In this document: positions 10,256-18,761 of the stretch, one piece after another
Layout: each line of letters starts with the position of its first letter
Numbering within the stretch: position 1 is the first letter of the stretch
Origin: Lentibacillus sp. CBA3610
GTDB taxonomy: Bacteria > Bacillota > Bacilli > Bacillales > Amphibacillaceae
Direction: 5' to 3'
DNA: 64,000 nt
Assembly: GCF_013373365.1 (NCBI RefSeq)
Contig: NZ_CP035925.1
Coordinates: 2,046,001 to 2,110,000 of the forward strand
Notes under the pieces: model-generated
The model's database searches: none
Told to the model about the DNA's origin: nothing
Seen by the model: the letters and a program-made list of their open reading frames with translations, nothing else
Translations under genes and position numbers: made by a program

Positions 10256-10612
10256 TTAAATTTTTTCATCGACCAATAAGCCCAGAAATTCTGCCATTGC
10301 GGCATACATGTCCAGCATTTTTTCCGGCGGGATTTCCCTGATGACTTCCTCCGTATCATGATCGATAACCTTAACAAAGTAATCTTCAAGTTTATCATGA
10401 AGTTCGAATTTCAAATTTGTCCGTGCAGGCTCCATCAATTCATTTAATTGGGACACAATCGTTTCCGTTTGATCGGCATCCAGCGTTTCGTCTTTATATG
10501 GGGGGTTTTTAGTGCTGGTTTCAGATCTGTTTTCCTTTGCAGCTGTCATGTGCTTGCTGTGTTGTTCGTTTTGCAAGGGGTGAACTGCTGTTAGTCGGTT
10601 TTCTAACTTCAT
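10256..10612 (-). CDS. flaG: Flagellar protein FlaG (YvyC)
   Basis: FlaG-family protein, linked to filament length control. The 118 residues have a variable polar N-terminus and the conserved C-terminal domain (about 60-118) with LKFELHDKLEDYFVKVIDHDTEEVIREIPPEKMLDMYAAM. An AGGGAG ribosome site lies about 11 bases before the ATG, longer than ideal. First gene of the flaG-fliD-fliS-fliT operon. Confidence 0.92.
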   Translation of the reverse strand: MKLENRLTAVHPLQNEQHSKHMTAAKENRSETSTKNPPYKDETLDADQTETIVSQLNELMEPARTNLKFELHDKLEDYFVKVIDHDTEEVIREIPPEKMLDMYAAMAEFLGLLVDEKI

Positions 10613-10646
10613 TGCCCATGCAACTCCCTAAATATAGTTACTTTTT

Positions 10647-10673
10647 ATATCGGCACAAAAATGCCTTTGTTAA
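10647..10673 (-). promoter_or_regulatory. SigD (flagellar) promoter of flaG-fliD-fliS-fliT
   Basis: On the minus strand TTAA, 15 bases, then a perfect GCCGATAT -10 element, ending 34 bases before the flaG start codon. The same TTAA-15-GCCGATAT layout lies before flgM. Confidence 0.88.
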
Positions 10674-10885
10674 AGAGGTTGTTCAAAAAGTCCGGTAACA
10701 ATGACGCATCGTTAGTGGAACTTCTGCTAAAAACCGCCCGTCTGTGGCGGGCGCAGAGTCACCACACACGCGAGCTCGTTGGCTTGTTCTCCGCTGCTCA
10801 TGTATCTAAATGCATACACGCGCTCTGAAAGTTTCTCGCTCTCCTTCTGTCCGTCCGCTTGTTCCTCCTTGACACGCTTGGATTT
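10674..10885. repeat. Probable intergenic repeat where hag normally lies
   Basis: Begins GAGGTTGTTCAAAAAGTCC, which recalls the edge of dispersed Bacillaceae repeats, and contains a hairpin GCCCG-TCTGTG-CGGGC. No hag reading frame or remnant is seen. In B. subtilis the flagellin gene hag lies in this interval, between csrA and flaG. Confidence 0.4.
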
Positions 10886-11068
10886 TCACACTTTATTTTT
10901 CCCGTTACTTAAAGTCCATATGTCCTGATAGATAACGGCTTTATTCTGCTTTGAATATCGATAAATTTCTTTCCGGTCTTTCCAGTGCTGAAATTCCCCC
11001 CTTCCCCTCCGCACTTTCCTTCGTTTTTTCTTCTCCTTTTTCTTCTGTTTTCGTGTTAAAACAAGCAT
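10886..11068 (-). pseudogene. csrA: Decayed csrA (carbon storage regulator)
   Basis: CsrA is an RNA-binding translation repressor that is antagonised by FliW and in Bacillus acts on hag mRNA. This 60-codon frame starts with the family signature MLVLTRK and a good AAAGGAGAG site inside the end of fliW, exactly where csrA belongs. Residues 8-24 are then replaced by a run of Lys/Arg from purine-rich DNA, and a csrA-like tail reappears (RKEIYRYSKQNKA against the usual RKEIYxxIQ). In another frame ISAL can be read where GIxAP is expected. I infer several small indels that destroyed the beta-strand core. It could be a new basic peptide, but position and both ends favour a dead csrA. Confidence 0.6.
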
Positions 11069-11070
11069 GG

Positions 11071-11520
11071 CTACTCTCCTTTCACCGATGTGGAAGCAGA
11101 TAAAGCGATAGCTGCTTTGGATGGATAAACATCTGTATTTAATATGTACTGCTTTCCCTGCTGATTTTGTGAATTGATGATAATGGGCGCTTTCAAGTTA
11201 AGTGTGCTGCTGTCAAACGGTTTTTTCACTGTCACAATGGCTAATACCATCACGTCTGCTTCATTGCTGATGGCCAGGCTTGTCAGTAGACTGTCATCTA
11301 AATCGACCACATAGTCTTGATAAAAGTGGTATGGGGTGACGACGATAAAAGCAATTTCAGGCGTATCAGCTGACTGCAAAATCTGAAAAACCGGATTTCC
11401 CGGCATATCCAATAAAATAAATTGTCGTTCATCCGTAAACCCCGGCAGGCCCGACGGAAATTCAATGATTTTGTTAAAATCCACTTCCATTTCTCCCAGG
11501 TATTTAGTTTTTATATGCAT
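11071..11520 (-). CDS. fliW: Flagellar assembly factor FliW
   Basis: Binds flagellin and, when free, sequesters CsrA, so that hag translation follows filament assembly. The 149-residue protein has the family core IIEFPSGLPGFTDERQFILLD and ends before the csrA start by two bases. I use the ATG at 11520 (MHIKTKYLG), which has AAAGGGTGA upstream; a GTG nine bases earlier lacks a ribosome site. It looks intact although its usual antagonist csrA next door does not. Confidence 0.93.
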   Translation of the reverse strand: MHIKTKYLGEMEVDFNKIIEFPSGLPGFTDERQFILLDMPGNPVFQILQSADTPEIAFIVVTPYHFYQDYVVDLDDSLLTSLAISNEADVMVLAIVTVKKPFDSSTLNLKAPIIINSQNQQGKQYILNTDVYPSKAAIALSASTSVKGE

Positions 11521-11535
11521 GATGTTCACCCTTTC

Positions 11536-12108
11536 TTAAACTGAATCTGAAGAAACGTCTGCAACATCTATTTGCAAATCCTGATATTGTCCTATACGGG
11601 TTGTTACATTCCCGGGTATATATGTATGATTTGGTTTCCGCGGCTCGTTATTTATCACAGGCTCGTTCACATTCACGTTGATTTGCACCTCTGCAGGCTC
11701 ATAATGGGTTGTCACTGCAAAGTTTGATGGAATGAACGTGATCCCAAGCGGCTTCTGTTGGTCATAGGCATTTGTCATGGCTTGACTGACAACCGGATTC
11801 CCTTCATTTTCGATTTTCATAAGGTCCTTACCCTGTTTGGCGCGTCGGGCAACCCCTTCCATAGCACCTCGGTGTCCATCATTTGCAAATTTTTCAATCC
11901 GTTTTAAAATATGCATCAATCCCATTTCTTCCCAAGCCTGAGTCTGGTCAATGGTCAGTTTGGAAGGCTTTGTCTCCATCGACACATCAGCGTTAGGTTG
12001 CCTGATGGATATGTCAGCTTCCGGTTGTCGTATTTCCTGTCTGGCTGGCGTTTGCTGTATTTTAATTTGTGCCATTCGAGATTCCATCCGTATTTGCGGT
12101 AAGCGCAT
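11536..12108 (-). CDS. yviE: YviE-like flagellar-region protein (DUF6470)
   Basis: Protein of unknown function always found between flgL and fliW in Bacillus. The 190 residues begin MRLPQIRMESRMAQIKIQQTPARQEIRQPEADISI, a repeated IRQPxADxSI pattern near residues 25-45, and carry a conserved KIQxF-like helix (HILKRIEKFANDGHRGAMEGVARRAKQG, about 85-115). The ATG at 12108 has AGGGTGAT upstream. Cytoplasmic, no signal peptide. Function is not known; context suggests a flagellar role. Confidence 0.88.
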   Translation of the reverse strand: MRLPQIRMESRMAQIKIQQTPARQEIRQPEADISIRQPNADVSMETKPSKLTIDQTQAWEEMGLMHILKRIEKFANDGHRGAMEGVARRAKQGKDLMKIENEGNPVVSQAMTNAYDQQKPLGITFIPSNFAVTTHYEPAEVQINVNVNEPVINNEPRKPNHTYIPGNVTTRIGQYQDLQIDVADVSSDSV

Positions 12109-12196
12109 GTTTATCACCCTTTAATCAAATGGTTGTTTTTCAAAAATTGTTGCTTTTGTTGAAAAATCCATAAAGAACTGCGACGTAGAGTGCTTT

Positions 12197-12329
12197 GTTG
12201 ATTTCCGTTCCGGGCAGTCGCTTTCCGCGGGCAACGCTTCAGCCTCCTCGGAAGAAAACCGCTTCCTGCGGGGTCTTCAGCTGTTGCTTTTCCCGCAGGA
12301 GTCTCCTGCCCTCCACTCCAATCAACAAT
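12197..12329. repeat. Palindrome-ended GC-rich repeat, copy 1
   Basis: Ends are inverted: TTGTTGATT at the left and AATCAACAA at the right. The inside is GC-rich, with CGCTTTCCGCGGGC near the left end and CCCGCAGGAGTCTCCTGCC near the right. The layout resembles non-coding MITE-like repeats of Bacillaceae genomes. It splits flgL from yviE but leaves both intact. Confidence 0.6.
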
Positions 12330-12384
12330 CACTCGAGAGTTTTGATTACAAGAAAAATTATATGATTATAAAGCACAAAACAGC

Positions 12385-12500
12385 GGAGGAAATACGCGGA
12401 GACTCCTGCGGGAGGAAAGGCCCCGGTGAGACCCCGGAGCGCGTCAGCGCGAGGAGGCTCACCAGCCGCCCGCGGAAAGCGGAGCGTATTTCCGGAGCGA
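12385..12500. repeat. Palindrome-ended GC-rich repeat, copy 2 (opposite orientation)
   Basis: Ends are GGAAATACGC and GCGTATTTCC. Inside are GGAGACTCCTGCGGG and CCCGCGGAAAGCGG, the reverse-complement of the core of copy 1, so two related elements lie head to head 55 bases apart. No gene is seen between 12109 and 12625. Confidence 0.6.
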
Positions 12501-12625
12501 TGTCATTGCACTCAAGAAATTTTCAGTGTCGCAGTTTATATCACTATGAGGTTTAAAAGCAACAAAGTTAAAGAGCCAATCAAATAAAACCCTGTACCGG
12601 ACATGGCCAGGGTCAGCAGTATTTA

Positions 12626-13531
12626 TTAACGCAGAAAATCGATTAAGGTTGGCTGAATGATTCTGGCGCCTGCCGATAATGCGGCACGGTGAACACTCTC
12701 CTGACTTATCAGTTCGGTAATGACTTTTTCATAATCAATGTCTTCGTTTTCAGACATCGTTTTCGTAGCCGTTACCTCCTGTTCGCTTAGCCGGTTTTCC
12801 ACCAATTCAAGCCGGTTCATACGAGCGCCGAGATCTGCCCGTGCATTAATGACATTATTGATATTATCATCAATCGTTTCAATGCTGTTTTCAATATCGG
12901 CCTGATTGCCGCTTTCCAGGTTTGAAATAAAACTTTCGATATCCTCGAACAGATTACTTTCAGCGTCAGTTTCAGCACCTGCAAATACTTCTCCCGCATT
13001 AACAGTTGCCTGTAATACCGTTCCATTGGCAACGTCAATCATGACTGCATCCGAGCTCATTTCCACTTTTTTTATTTCGCCATTTTCATTTATCTCAACC
13101 GGCTTCGTGTCTGTCGCTGTCCCGTTAAAAATATACTTATCGTTTACGTTTGTGTTGGCAATATCAACAAGATGTTCCTTCAATTGCTCAGCTTCTTCCT
13201 TAATACTCAGGCGTTCCTCTTCATCATATGTATCATTGCTTGCCTGCACCGCCAGTTCACGCAATTTCTGCAAAGCCTGCGTCGCTTTATCAAGTGCGGC
13301 ATCAGAGTTATCCATCCAAGTATGCATCTCATTTGTATTCCGTTGATATTGTTCGATTTCTTTTACCTGTGTGCGATACCCCATACCTTTCATGGCGACA
13401 ACCGGGTCATCGGAAGGACGGTTGATTTTCTTGCCGGTCGAAAGTTGCTCCATGTATGTATTCATTTTGGCGTAACTGTTTGAAATATGATTAACCATAT
13501 TATTCGAAAGCATACTTTGAGTGATGCGCAT
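12626..13531 (-). CDS. flgL: Flagellar hook-filament junction protein FlgL
   Basis: Second junction protein (HAP3) between hook and filament. The 301 residues carry a flagellin-like N-terminal coiled coil (MRITQSMLSNNMVNHISNSYAKMNTYMEQLSTGKKINRPSDDP is the conserved opening; about 1-140) and the C-terminal helix that pairs with it (about 225-301). Nine bases separate it from flgK in the flgM operon. The conserved flagellin-like ends rule out hag: the length and middle match FlgL. Confidence 0.95.
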   Translation of the reverse strand: MRITQSMLSNNMVNHISNSYAKMNTYMEQLSTGKKINRPSDDPVVAMKGMGYRTQVKEIEQYQRNTNEMHTWMDNSDAALDKATQALQKLRELAVQASNDTYDEEERLSIKEEAEQLKEHLVDIANTNVNDKYIFNGTATDTKPVEINENGEIKKVEMSSDAVMIDVANGTVLQATVNAGEVFAGAETDAESNLFEDIESFISNLESGNQADIENSIETIDDNINNVINARADLGARMNRLELVENRLSEQEVTATKTMSENEDIDYEKVITELISQESVHRAALSAGARIIQPTLIDFLR

Positions 13532-13540
13532 GACACTATC

Positions 13541-15064
13541 CTACCTTCCTACTAAACCCATATTATTGATGACCCTATCAACCATCTCATCAACTGCTGT
13601 CATACTTCTGGCAGCGGCGTTATACGCATGCTGGAACTTAATCATGTTCGACATTTCTTCATCGAGCGATACCGAGCTGACCGACATCCGCTGCTGTTCT
13701 ACCTGTGATTTTAAAACCCCCGTATTTCCCGTCATCCGATTGGCTTCCTGCGCTTTAACGCCCATATCACCAATGATCGATTCATAAAAACCATTAACCG
13801 ATGTATTATCCAGGGTATCTAAAGGTTCGTCAAATACATCCGCTAAATCAGACGCATTCCCGCCATCACCTGCTCCACTGCCATTGCTTGCTGCTATCAG
13901 GTCCGGGTCATTCAAAATGGCTTCATTTACGGTAATACCAGCTGCAGCACTTTGTCCGGGTTCAATCTGAAAAAACGGTTCTGCTTCCTGCTCGCCTTTT
14001 AGATGCTCGCCGTCCGTGTGAATACGGTTAAACGCATCAGCAAACGCTGCTGCCATCGTGTCAAGATTATCCCGCATTTCCGGGTAATCACCTTGCGTTT
14101 CCCCGTCCTCTCCTGCATAACCATATGACTCAATCAATCCTTTCAGCGCACCTGTTGATGCAAATGAAGCTACCTGTATATCTTCACCATTCACCGTAAT
14201 GTCAGTTACTGCTTGATAATTTTCCTCCGAGTAGCCCACACTGATATCGTTAAAAGCCAGATTGCCATTTTCCAGGTTACCATTAACCAGAACAGAGTCT
14301 TCCAAAGCATTGCCATTATCATCCGCAAGCTTAATGGTCACCAAACCATCGGCAATATCGGAGGCGCTGTCACTGCTCTCTGTGTGCTCGACATTAATAT
14401 TGACAATACCTGATAATTCATCAATCAGCCGGTCGCGCTTATCATACAAATCATTGGCCAGCTGTCCGTGCGTTTCTACATTTTTGACCTGCCCATTTAT
14501 GTCATTGATCTGTTCGAGAATTGAATTCGCATTATCAACCTTATGATCAATTTGCTTCCTTAAATCCGACCGTATTGTGCTCAATGAATCAGAGAAATAA
14601 TTGAACGTTTCCGCTGCAGCTTGTCCTCTTTGGCCGACAACGGTACGCGCACCGGAGTCTTCCGGGTTAACGGACAGATCCTGCAATGACTGCCAGAATT
14701 GATCCATTGTTTCAGACAGCCCGGTTTCCGACGGTTCATTCATTAAACTTTCCATCCGGCTGAGTGCATCAGCCTTTGTCTCCCAATAGCCGGATGCGCT
14801 GTTCTCTGCCCGGAATTGGTGGTCCAAAAATTGATTGCGGATCCGCTGTACTGTCCCTGTTTCGACACCTGTGCCCATTTGTCCGGCCATTTCCGGACGA
14901 TTGCGTGAAGCAGGCGGAAACGGTGAAGCTGTTTCGAAGTTCACCCGCTGGCGTGTATAGCCTTCTGTATTTGCATTTGAAATATTATGACCGGTCGTAT
15001 AAAGTGCAGATTGCTGGGCAAACAGAGCTTGCTTGGCCATTTCCAATCCATGAAACGTACTCAT
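13541..15064 (-). CDS. flgK: Flagellar hook-associated protein FlgK
   Basis: First junction protein (HAP1) at the hook end. The 507 residues begin MSTFHGLEMAKQALFAQQSALYTTGHNISNANTEGYTRQRV, the conserved rod/hook/HAP N-terminus with the NANTEGY motif, and end with the matching C-terminal helix (SLDEEMSNMIKFQHAYNAAARSMTAVDEM). The middle domain is acidic. Third gene of the flgM-flgN-flgK-flgL run. Confidence 0.97.
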   Translation of the reverse strand: MSTFHGLEMAKQALFAQQSALYTTGHNISNANTEGYTRQRVNFETASPFPPASRNRPEMAGQMGTGVETGTVQRIRNQFLDHQFRAENSASGYWETKADALSRMESLMNEPSETGLSETMDQFWQSLQDLSVNPEDSGARTVVGQRGQAAAETFNYFSDSLSTIRSDLRKQIDHKVDNANSILEQINDINGQVKNVETHGQLANDLYDKRDRLIDELSGIVNINVEHTESSDSASDIADGLVTIKLADDNGNALEDSVLVNGNLENGNLAFNDISVGYSEENYQAVTDITVNGEDIQVASFASTGALKGLIESYGYAGEDGETQGDYPEMRDNLDTMAAAFADAFNRIHTDGEHLKGEQEAEPFFQIEPGQSAAAGITVNEAILNDPDLIAASNGSGAGDGGNASDLADVFDEPLDTLDNTSVNGFYESIIGDMGVKAQEANRMTGNTGVLKSQVEQQRMSVSSVSLDEEMSNMIKFQHAYNAAARSMTAVDEMVDRVINNMGLVGR

Positions 15065-15087
15065 CGGATTACTCCCTTCATTGCTGC

Positions 15088-15576
15088 CTATACTTTTGAG
15101 TCAAAAACAGATCGTTCCGGTGAATCAGTTGTTTGTTTTGCACCATAGTTCATATGACTTAGTGATGGTTTCATCATATCCAGCGACAGTTCAACAAATT
15201 GCAGCGATTGGCGGATCAAATCCCGATTAAGCTGCTCCTGCTGTTTTAATTGCGTGATCGTATTAGTCAGTTTCACAACGGTGTTTTCCAGGTCTTCTTT
15301 CGCTTGTTCATCTATTAAAATTTCCAGAATAGCTGTAATCGTTGCATGCGACAAGGTGATTCCCTGATTTTCCAGCCATACTTCAACCGCTTTTTGACGT
15401 TTTATTTCGGCCTGCTCCAAAGCCTGGACATATTTATGCTCTTTCACAAGCAATGTTTGCAGTTTATCCACAGACCCTTCTTTGATCAGCTCTGTTTTTT
15501 GGCTTGCTGAATCAAGCAAACCTTCATGCAGCTTAATCAGCTTTTCCAATGCTTGTATGATGGGCTCAACAGACAT
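15088..15576 (-). CDS. flgN: FlgN-type flagellar chaperone
   Basis: Cytoplasmic chaperone for FlgK and FlgL. The 160-residue product is a long helical hairpin (IIQALEKLIKLHEGLLDSASQKTELIKEGSVDKLQTLLVKEHKYVQALEQAE), as in the FlgN family (B. subtilis YvyG). I start at 15576 with GGGAGGA upstream; the start lies just after the flgM stop, so coupling is likely. Confidence 0.92.
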   Translation of the reverse strand: MSVEPIIQALEKLIKLHEGLLDSASQKTELIKEGSVDKLQTLLVKEHKYVQALEQAEIKRQKAVEVWLENQGITLSHATITAILEILIDEQAKEDLENTVVKLTNTITQLKQQEQLNRDLIRQSLQFVELSLDMMKPSLSHMNYGAKQTTDSPERSVFDSKV

Positions 15577-15577
15577 G

Positions 15578-15850
15578 TTAGCGTCCTCCCTGCTTTGACC
15601 AGAAATCAATCATTTTTTGTGCTGTTTTCTCGTAATTGATTTTGTAGTCGCCCTTATCTACAGCATCCTTAATCTGCTGGACATGGGACGCGCGTGTTGA
15701 ATCTGTTTTTTGATTCTCAAGCATTTCCTTTGCCTGATTGGATATTTCCAATTGATCTTTTTTATCCGTGCCTTTGGAATAATCGTTTTGTTTTTGCAGT
15801 TGATTTTTATATGGGTTAAAGTTGGTCTGGTCAGGTCCATATATTTTCAC
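15578..15850 (-). CDS. flgM: Anti-sigma-D factor FlgM
   Basis: Holds SigD inactive until the hook-basal body is complete. The 90 residues have a disordered, Gln/Asn/Lys-rich N-terminus and the conserved C-terminal helices that bind sigma (RASHVQQIKDAVDKGDYKINYEKTAQKMIDFW). It has its own SigD promoter 52 bases upstream, the standard negative feedback. Upstream yvyF is dead and interrupted by an insertion element, so this promoter must now carry the operon. Confidence 0.94.
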   Translation of the reverse strand: MKIYGPDQTNFNPYKNQLQKQNDYSKGTDKKDQLEISNQAKEMLENQKTDSTRASHVQQIKDAVDKGDYKINYEKTAQKMIDFWSKQGGR

Positions 15851-15901
15851 GCTACATCACCTCTATTATCTCAACTTACCGTACCGATTGCTTTAATTTT
15901 A

Positions 15902-15928
15902 ATATCGGCAGTTTTTCACATGAATTAA
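15902..15928 (-). promoter_or_regulatory. SigD promoter of flgM-flgN-flgK-flgL
   Basis: Minus strand TTAA, 15 bases, then a perfect GCCGATAT. It lies about 30 bases downstream of the left end of the insertion element, so the element did not damage it. Confidence 0.9.
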
Positions 15929-15960
15929 AGCATTTAGGATTATTTTTTATTCCTATTAAA

Positions 15961-17710
15961 CCTGGATTCCCGCCTACTCATAACGAGGTAGGCGGGGTAA
16001 CACCTAATTTTCCATAAATCTCTTTTTGCTTGCTAAGAAGTTCGCCAATACGCGGTTCTTTCCCTGGCGCTTCAAAGTATTCTATAACATCCAGTTGATC
16101 CAGCACGCTCTGTAACGTATATTTTTTTAATAAATCGGTATCTTGCATTTGTTTTTTGATATAAGAAAGATAGATGAGCGCCACAAACACACACAAAGTT
16201 TCCCATCAAGACTCTGTCGGATGATACCAGTGTGCGGCGCATGTTCAGCCGTTCCTTCAGATTCCCGAACGCTTTTTCAACAACGTCCTTATTGCGGTAA
16301 AGCTCCAATGCAGCGATGGCGCCCATCGTTTCATTGGTCATCAGCGCAAAATATCCAAAATATCGCTTGGCTTTGTTGACAGCCTCTTCTTTGACGGTGA
16401 CTTTTGTCCCGCGTTTCGGGGTGGTTTTTGTCTCAAAATACGTTTGATACTGCTTTTCATGTTCCGGGAGCCTTTTCCCTGATTCCAATTCACGACGCAG
16501 GTTGATTAACTTGCGGTCAAATGCTTTTTCATCCTCCGCGGCCCGGTCAATATTGTAATAAAAGTGAATGTACATACGCCTGGACTGTGTCAGGGCGTCT
16601 CCTTTATAAGGACGTTGCTGCGTATAATGCCACGTTGTCCGGACCGTGCGGGCATATAACTCGTATTTCTCACTGTAGTGTTCAAACGATCGAAAGCCGT
16701 CATAGATGGCATCCAGTTCTTTCCGGACGAAAGTAAGAGACATTTTAACGGAGACCAGGAAACTTCAGATGGTTTTTCAACAAAGCGTTGATATTTTCCT
16801 GACTGTAGAAGCCTCTGTCCATGACCAGCTTCACCTTGGAGAAGCCAAGCATATCCAAATCGGCAAGCAGTTTTCTGACGGTCTTGGAATCCGGGATATT
16901 ACCGGCCAGTTTGCGAATAATAAAACGGCAGGTTGGATGTTTCGCCGAACACCAACGCCAGGTTTAGCTGAGGCAGTGGATCGTTTTCTTTATTCCAGCC
17001 GTATTGGACCTGTCTCAAAAGTTCGGACTGGCTGGATATGTGGTGATATCATAGGCCCAAAAATTCCTTTCCGTCCGCCGTTTTCCCTGCAGCTGGAAGA
17101 ACTTATATTTCGCGTCTTCGGTGATGGACGCGAACAGGTCGCTGCTTCGCTGAGACGTGATGTTTTGACCGTAAGGATGTTTATGTAAATGACTCCATTT
17201 TTCAAAACGGTAGAGCGGAGCGCTGTCCTCCAGGACCAGATAGTATGCGATGGATAGAATCTGGCGATACTTGTCGGGAAAACACGCTTTTAGGTCTTCT
17301 GTAACCCCGGTATTGGCACCGATTTGATCCAGAAGATAAGTAGCGCCGTAAAATAACGTGACGTTTGCACAGATTGGAACAGGACCTCTCTTTGCCACGG
17401 TATGCGCCTCTTTATTTTTTCCGTCCTCTGCCGTCTGTCGGACATTTTTCCGGTTTTTACTGTCCACCGGTCCGATTAAGGTCCTTTTGGATCGGGATTG
17501 GCGCTTGTCTTTGTCCCAGTATGAAATGGACTCATACGCATAGGTAATCCCTGAACGCTTATCTGTTTGATAGACGATAGCCATTTTTCCGCCTCCTCGT
17601 TATGTATATTGTAACACATAACGAGTATAAAAACAATAAAAAATGGGCATGAAGCCCAACATTATCGGATTTTCACCTGATTTATCGTTATGTTATGGCG
17701 GGAATCCAGG
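15961..17710 (-). mobile_element. IS1634-family insertion sequence, 1750 bp, defective
   Basis: Both ends start with CCTGGATTCCCGCC in inverted orientation, and the similarity runs to a shared CATAACGA at bases 19-26. The 6-bp target ATTAAA is duplicated at 15955-15960 and 17711-17716. The target lies in the last codons of yvyF. The ends and target duplication are intact but the transposase is frameshifted, so the copy cannot move by itself. Confidence 0.92.
15978..17584 (-). pseudogene. IS1634-family transposase, frameshifted
   Basis: A DDE transposase that reads in at least three segments. The N-terminal part starts at 17584 (MAIVYQTDKRSGITYAYES) and holds the first catalytic Asp region (FWAYDITTY). 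After a shift near 17015 the frame continues with SSQSELLRQVQYGWNKEN, then shifts again to KVKLVMDRGFYS with the second Asp. The part from about 16743 carries VVEKAFGNLKERLNMRRT with the catalytic Glu, and a last fragment ends near 15978 (ALIYLSYIKKQMQD). Full family members have about 530-560 residues. Confidence 0.88.
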
Positions 17711-18098
17711 ATTAAAAGCGTAATAAATTTGCTCGTGTTGGTTCGTTTGTTCTGCTTCCTGTTTTTTCATCCTTTCATGGCGTTCGAGATCACTTCTCAG
17801 TTCAAGCGAGCAATCAGCACACAGTTCCCCGCTGACAATATTAAAGCAACGATCACACGGTAAGCCAGCTTTGGAAATTCCGAGGTCCGTAATCTGCGCT
17901 CTTGATAAATTTGATAATCATTCCTCGGATATCCGTTGCCTTAACAACCTCCGTCATAGTCGCCTCACGGTTTCCCGATTTTAAAAAACCGTAAACAATT
18001 TGAAACGCTTCCTCCTCTTTATGACACGACGACACACATTTCGGACCGACTTCACAAACACACATCCCACCAGCGGAACAATTTGCTAATTCTGCCAT
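17711..18098 (-). pseudogene. yvyF: yvyF (flagellar operon zinc protein, TIGR03826 type), frameshifted and cut by the IS
   Basis: Start at the ATG at 18098 (MAELANC) with AAGGGGAAAG upstream. The first frame gives HKEEEAFQIVYGFLKSGNREATMTEVV, then the reading shifts near 17900 and continues as GLPCDRCFNIVSGELCADCS and a charged tail to IYYAF. There the IS1634 element interrupts it; beyond the element the ancestral frame ends NRNKK-stop at 15940. The first Cys pair region is also distorted. YvyF-family proteins sit between comFC and flgM; their role is unclear. Confidence 0.8.
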
Positions 18099-18119
18099 TG
18101 CTACTTTCCCCTTTATATT

Positions 18120-18760
18120 ATCATATCCGGCACCCACGAATCAATGTCAGGGCGTAAGCCGGGGCATCCATGCTTAAAATAAAAGCAGCATGCCTGAGCG
18201 TAGTCCGGTGTATAGATATCATCGGCAAGAACGACCGGGATTGTCGTCCTGAAATGGTAACTGCTGTGATACGCTGCCGCGGTTTTTGGACTGCTTTTCA
18301 CTGGTGATACGTGTCAGTAGTCGTCAGTTTTTAGCGGCAGGAATTCTGCAGCATTTTGGATTGGTTGAAACGCGTTCATCCATGCGTCACTCAGTGTATC
18401 GGAACAGCAACCGTCCTTGGGAGAATAAAACATCCGTTCAAACGCTTTCGGTAAACTTTGAATGCATTACCAAGACAATAATCGCCCCGGTATTTCCACC
18501 TTGATACCATCTCCTATTGCTCGTTATACGCAAAAATGAATAATTCCATATCAGTGGATCCTCATATGGTGCCGAAAGTTTCCACCACTTGCAATCCGGA
18601 CAAATTCGTCCTCACTTGCCCGGCTGCATTTAACACACCGTCCCCCTGAAGGATATGCAATTGACTCTCACAAGGCTGGCACAGATTTGGTTTGGCTAAA
18701 AAAGATAACCGTTTCCAGTTGATCTCCGGAATATATCGGCATCACACCATAAACAATCAT
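18120..18760 (-). pseudogene. comFC: comFC (late competence phosphoribosyltransferase-like protein), many frameshifts
   Basis: Fragments in alternate frames match ComFC in order: CLWCDADIF near 18750, PNLCQPCESQL near 18680, VKCSRASED near 18610, CPDCKWW-like Cys motif near 18580, LSAPYEDPLIWNYSF near 18550, and the PRPP-binding motif VVLADDIYT near 18220. Several indels and stop codons break it. ComFC helps natural DNA uptake, so this copy is not functional. Confidence 0.75.
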
Positions 18761-18761
18761 G

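Noticed and set aside
10674-10885. Remnant of hag between csrA and flaG
   Set aside because: I looked for the conserved flagellin ends in all frames and saw neither; the sequence looks like a repeat instead.
12114-12556. Short frames within the palindromic elements
   Set aside because: Arg/Pro/Gly-rich products of GC-rich repeats on both strands; noncoding.
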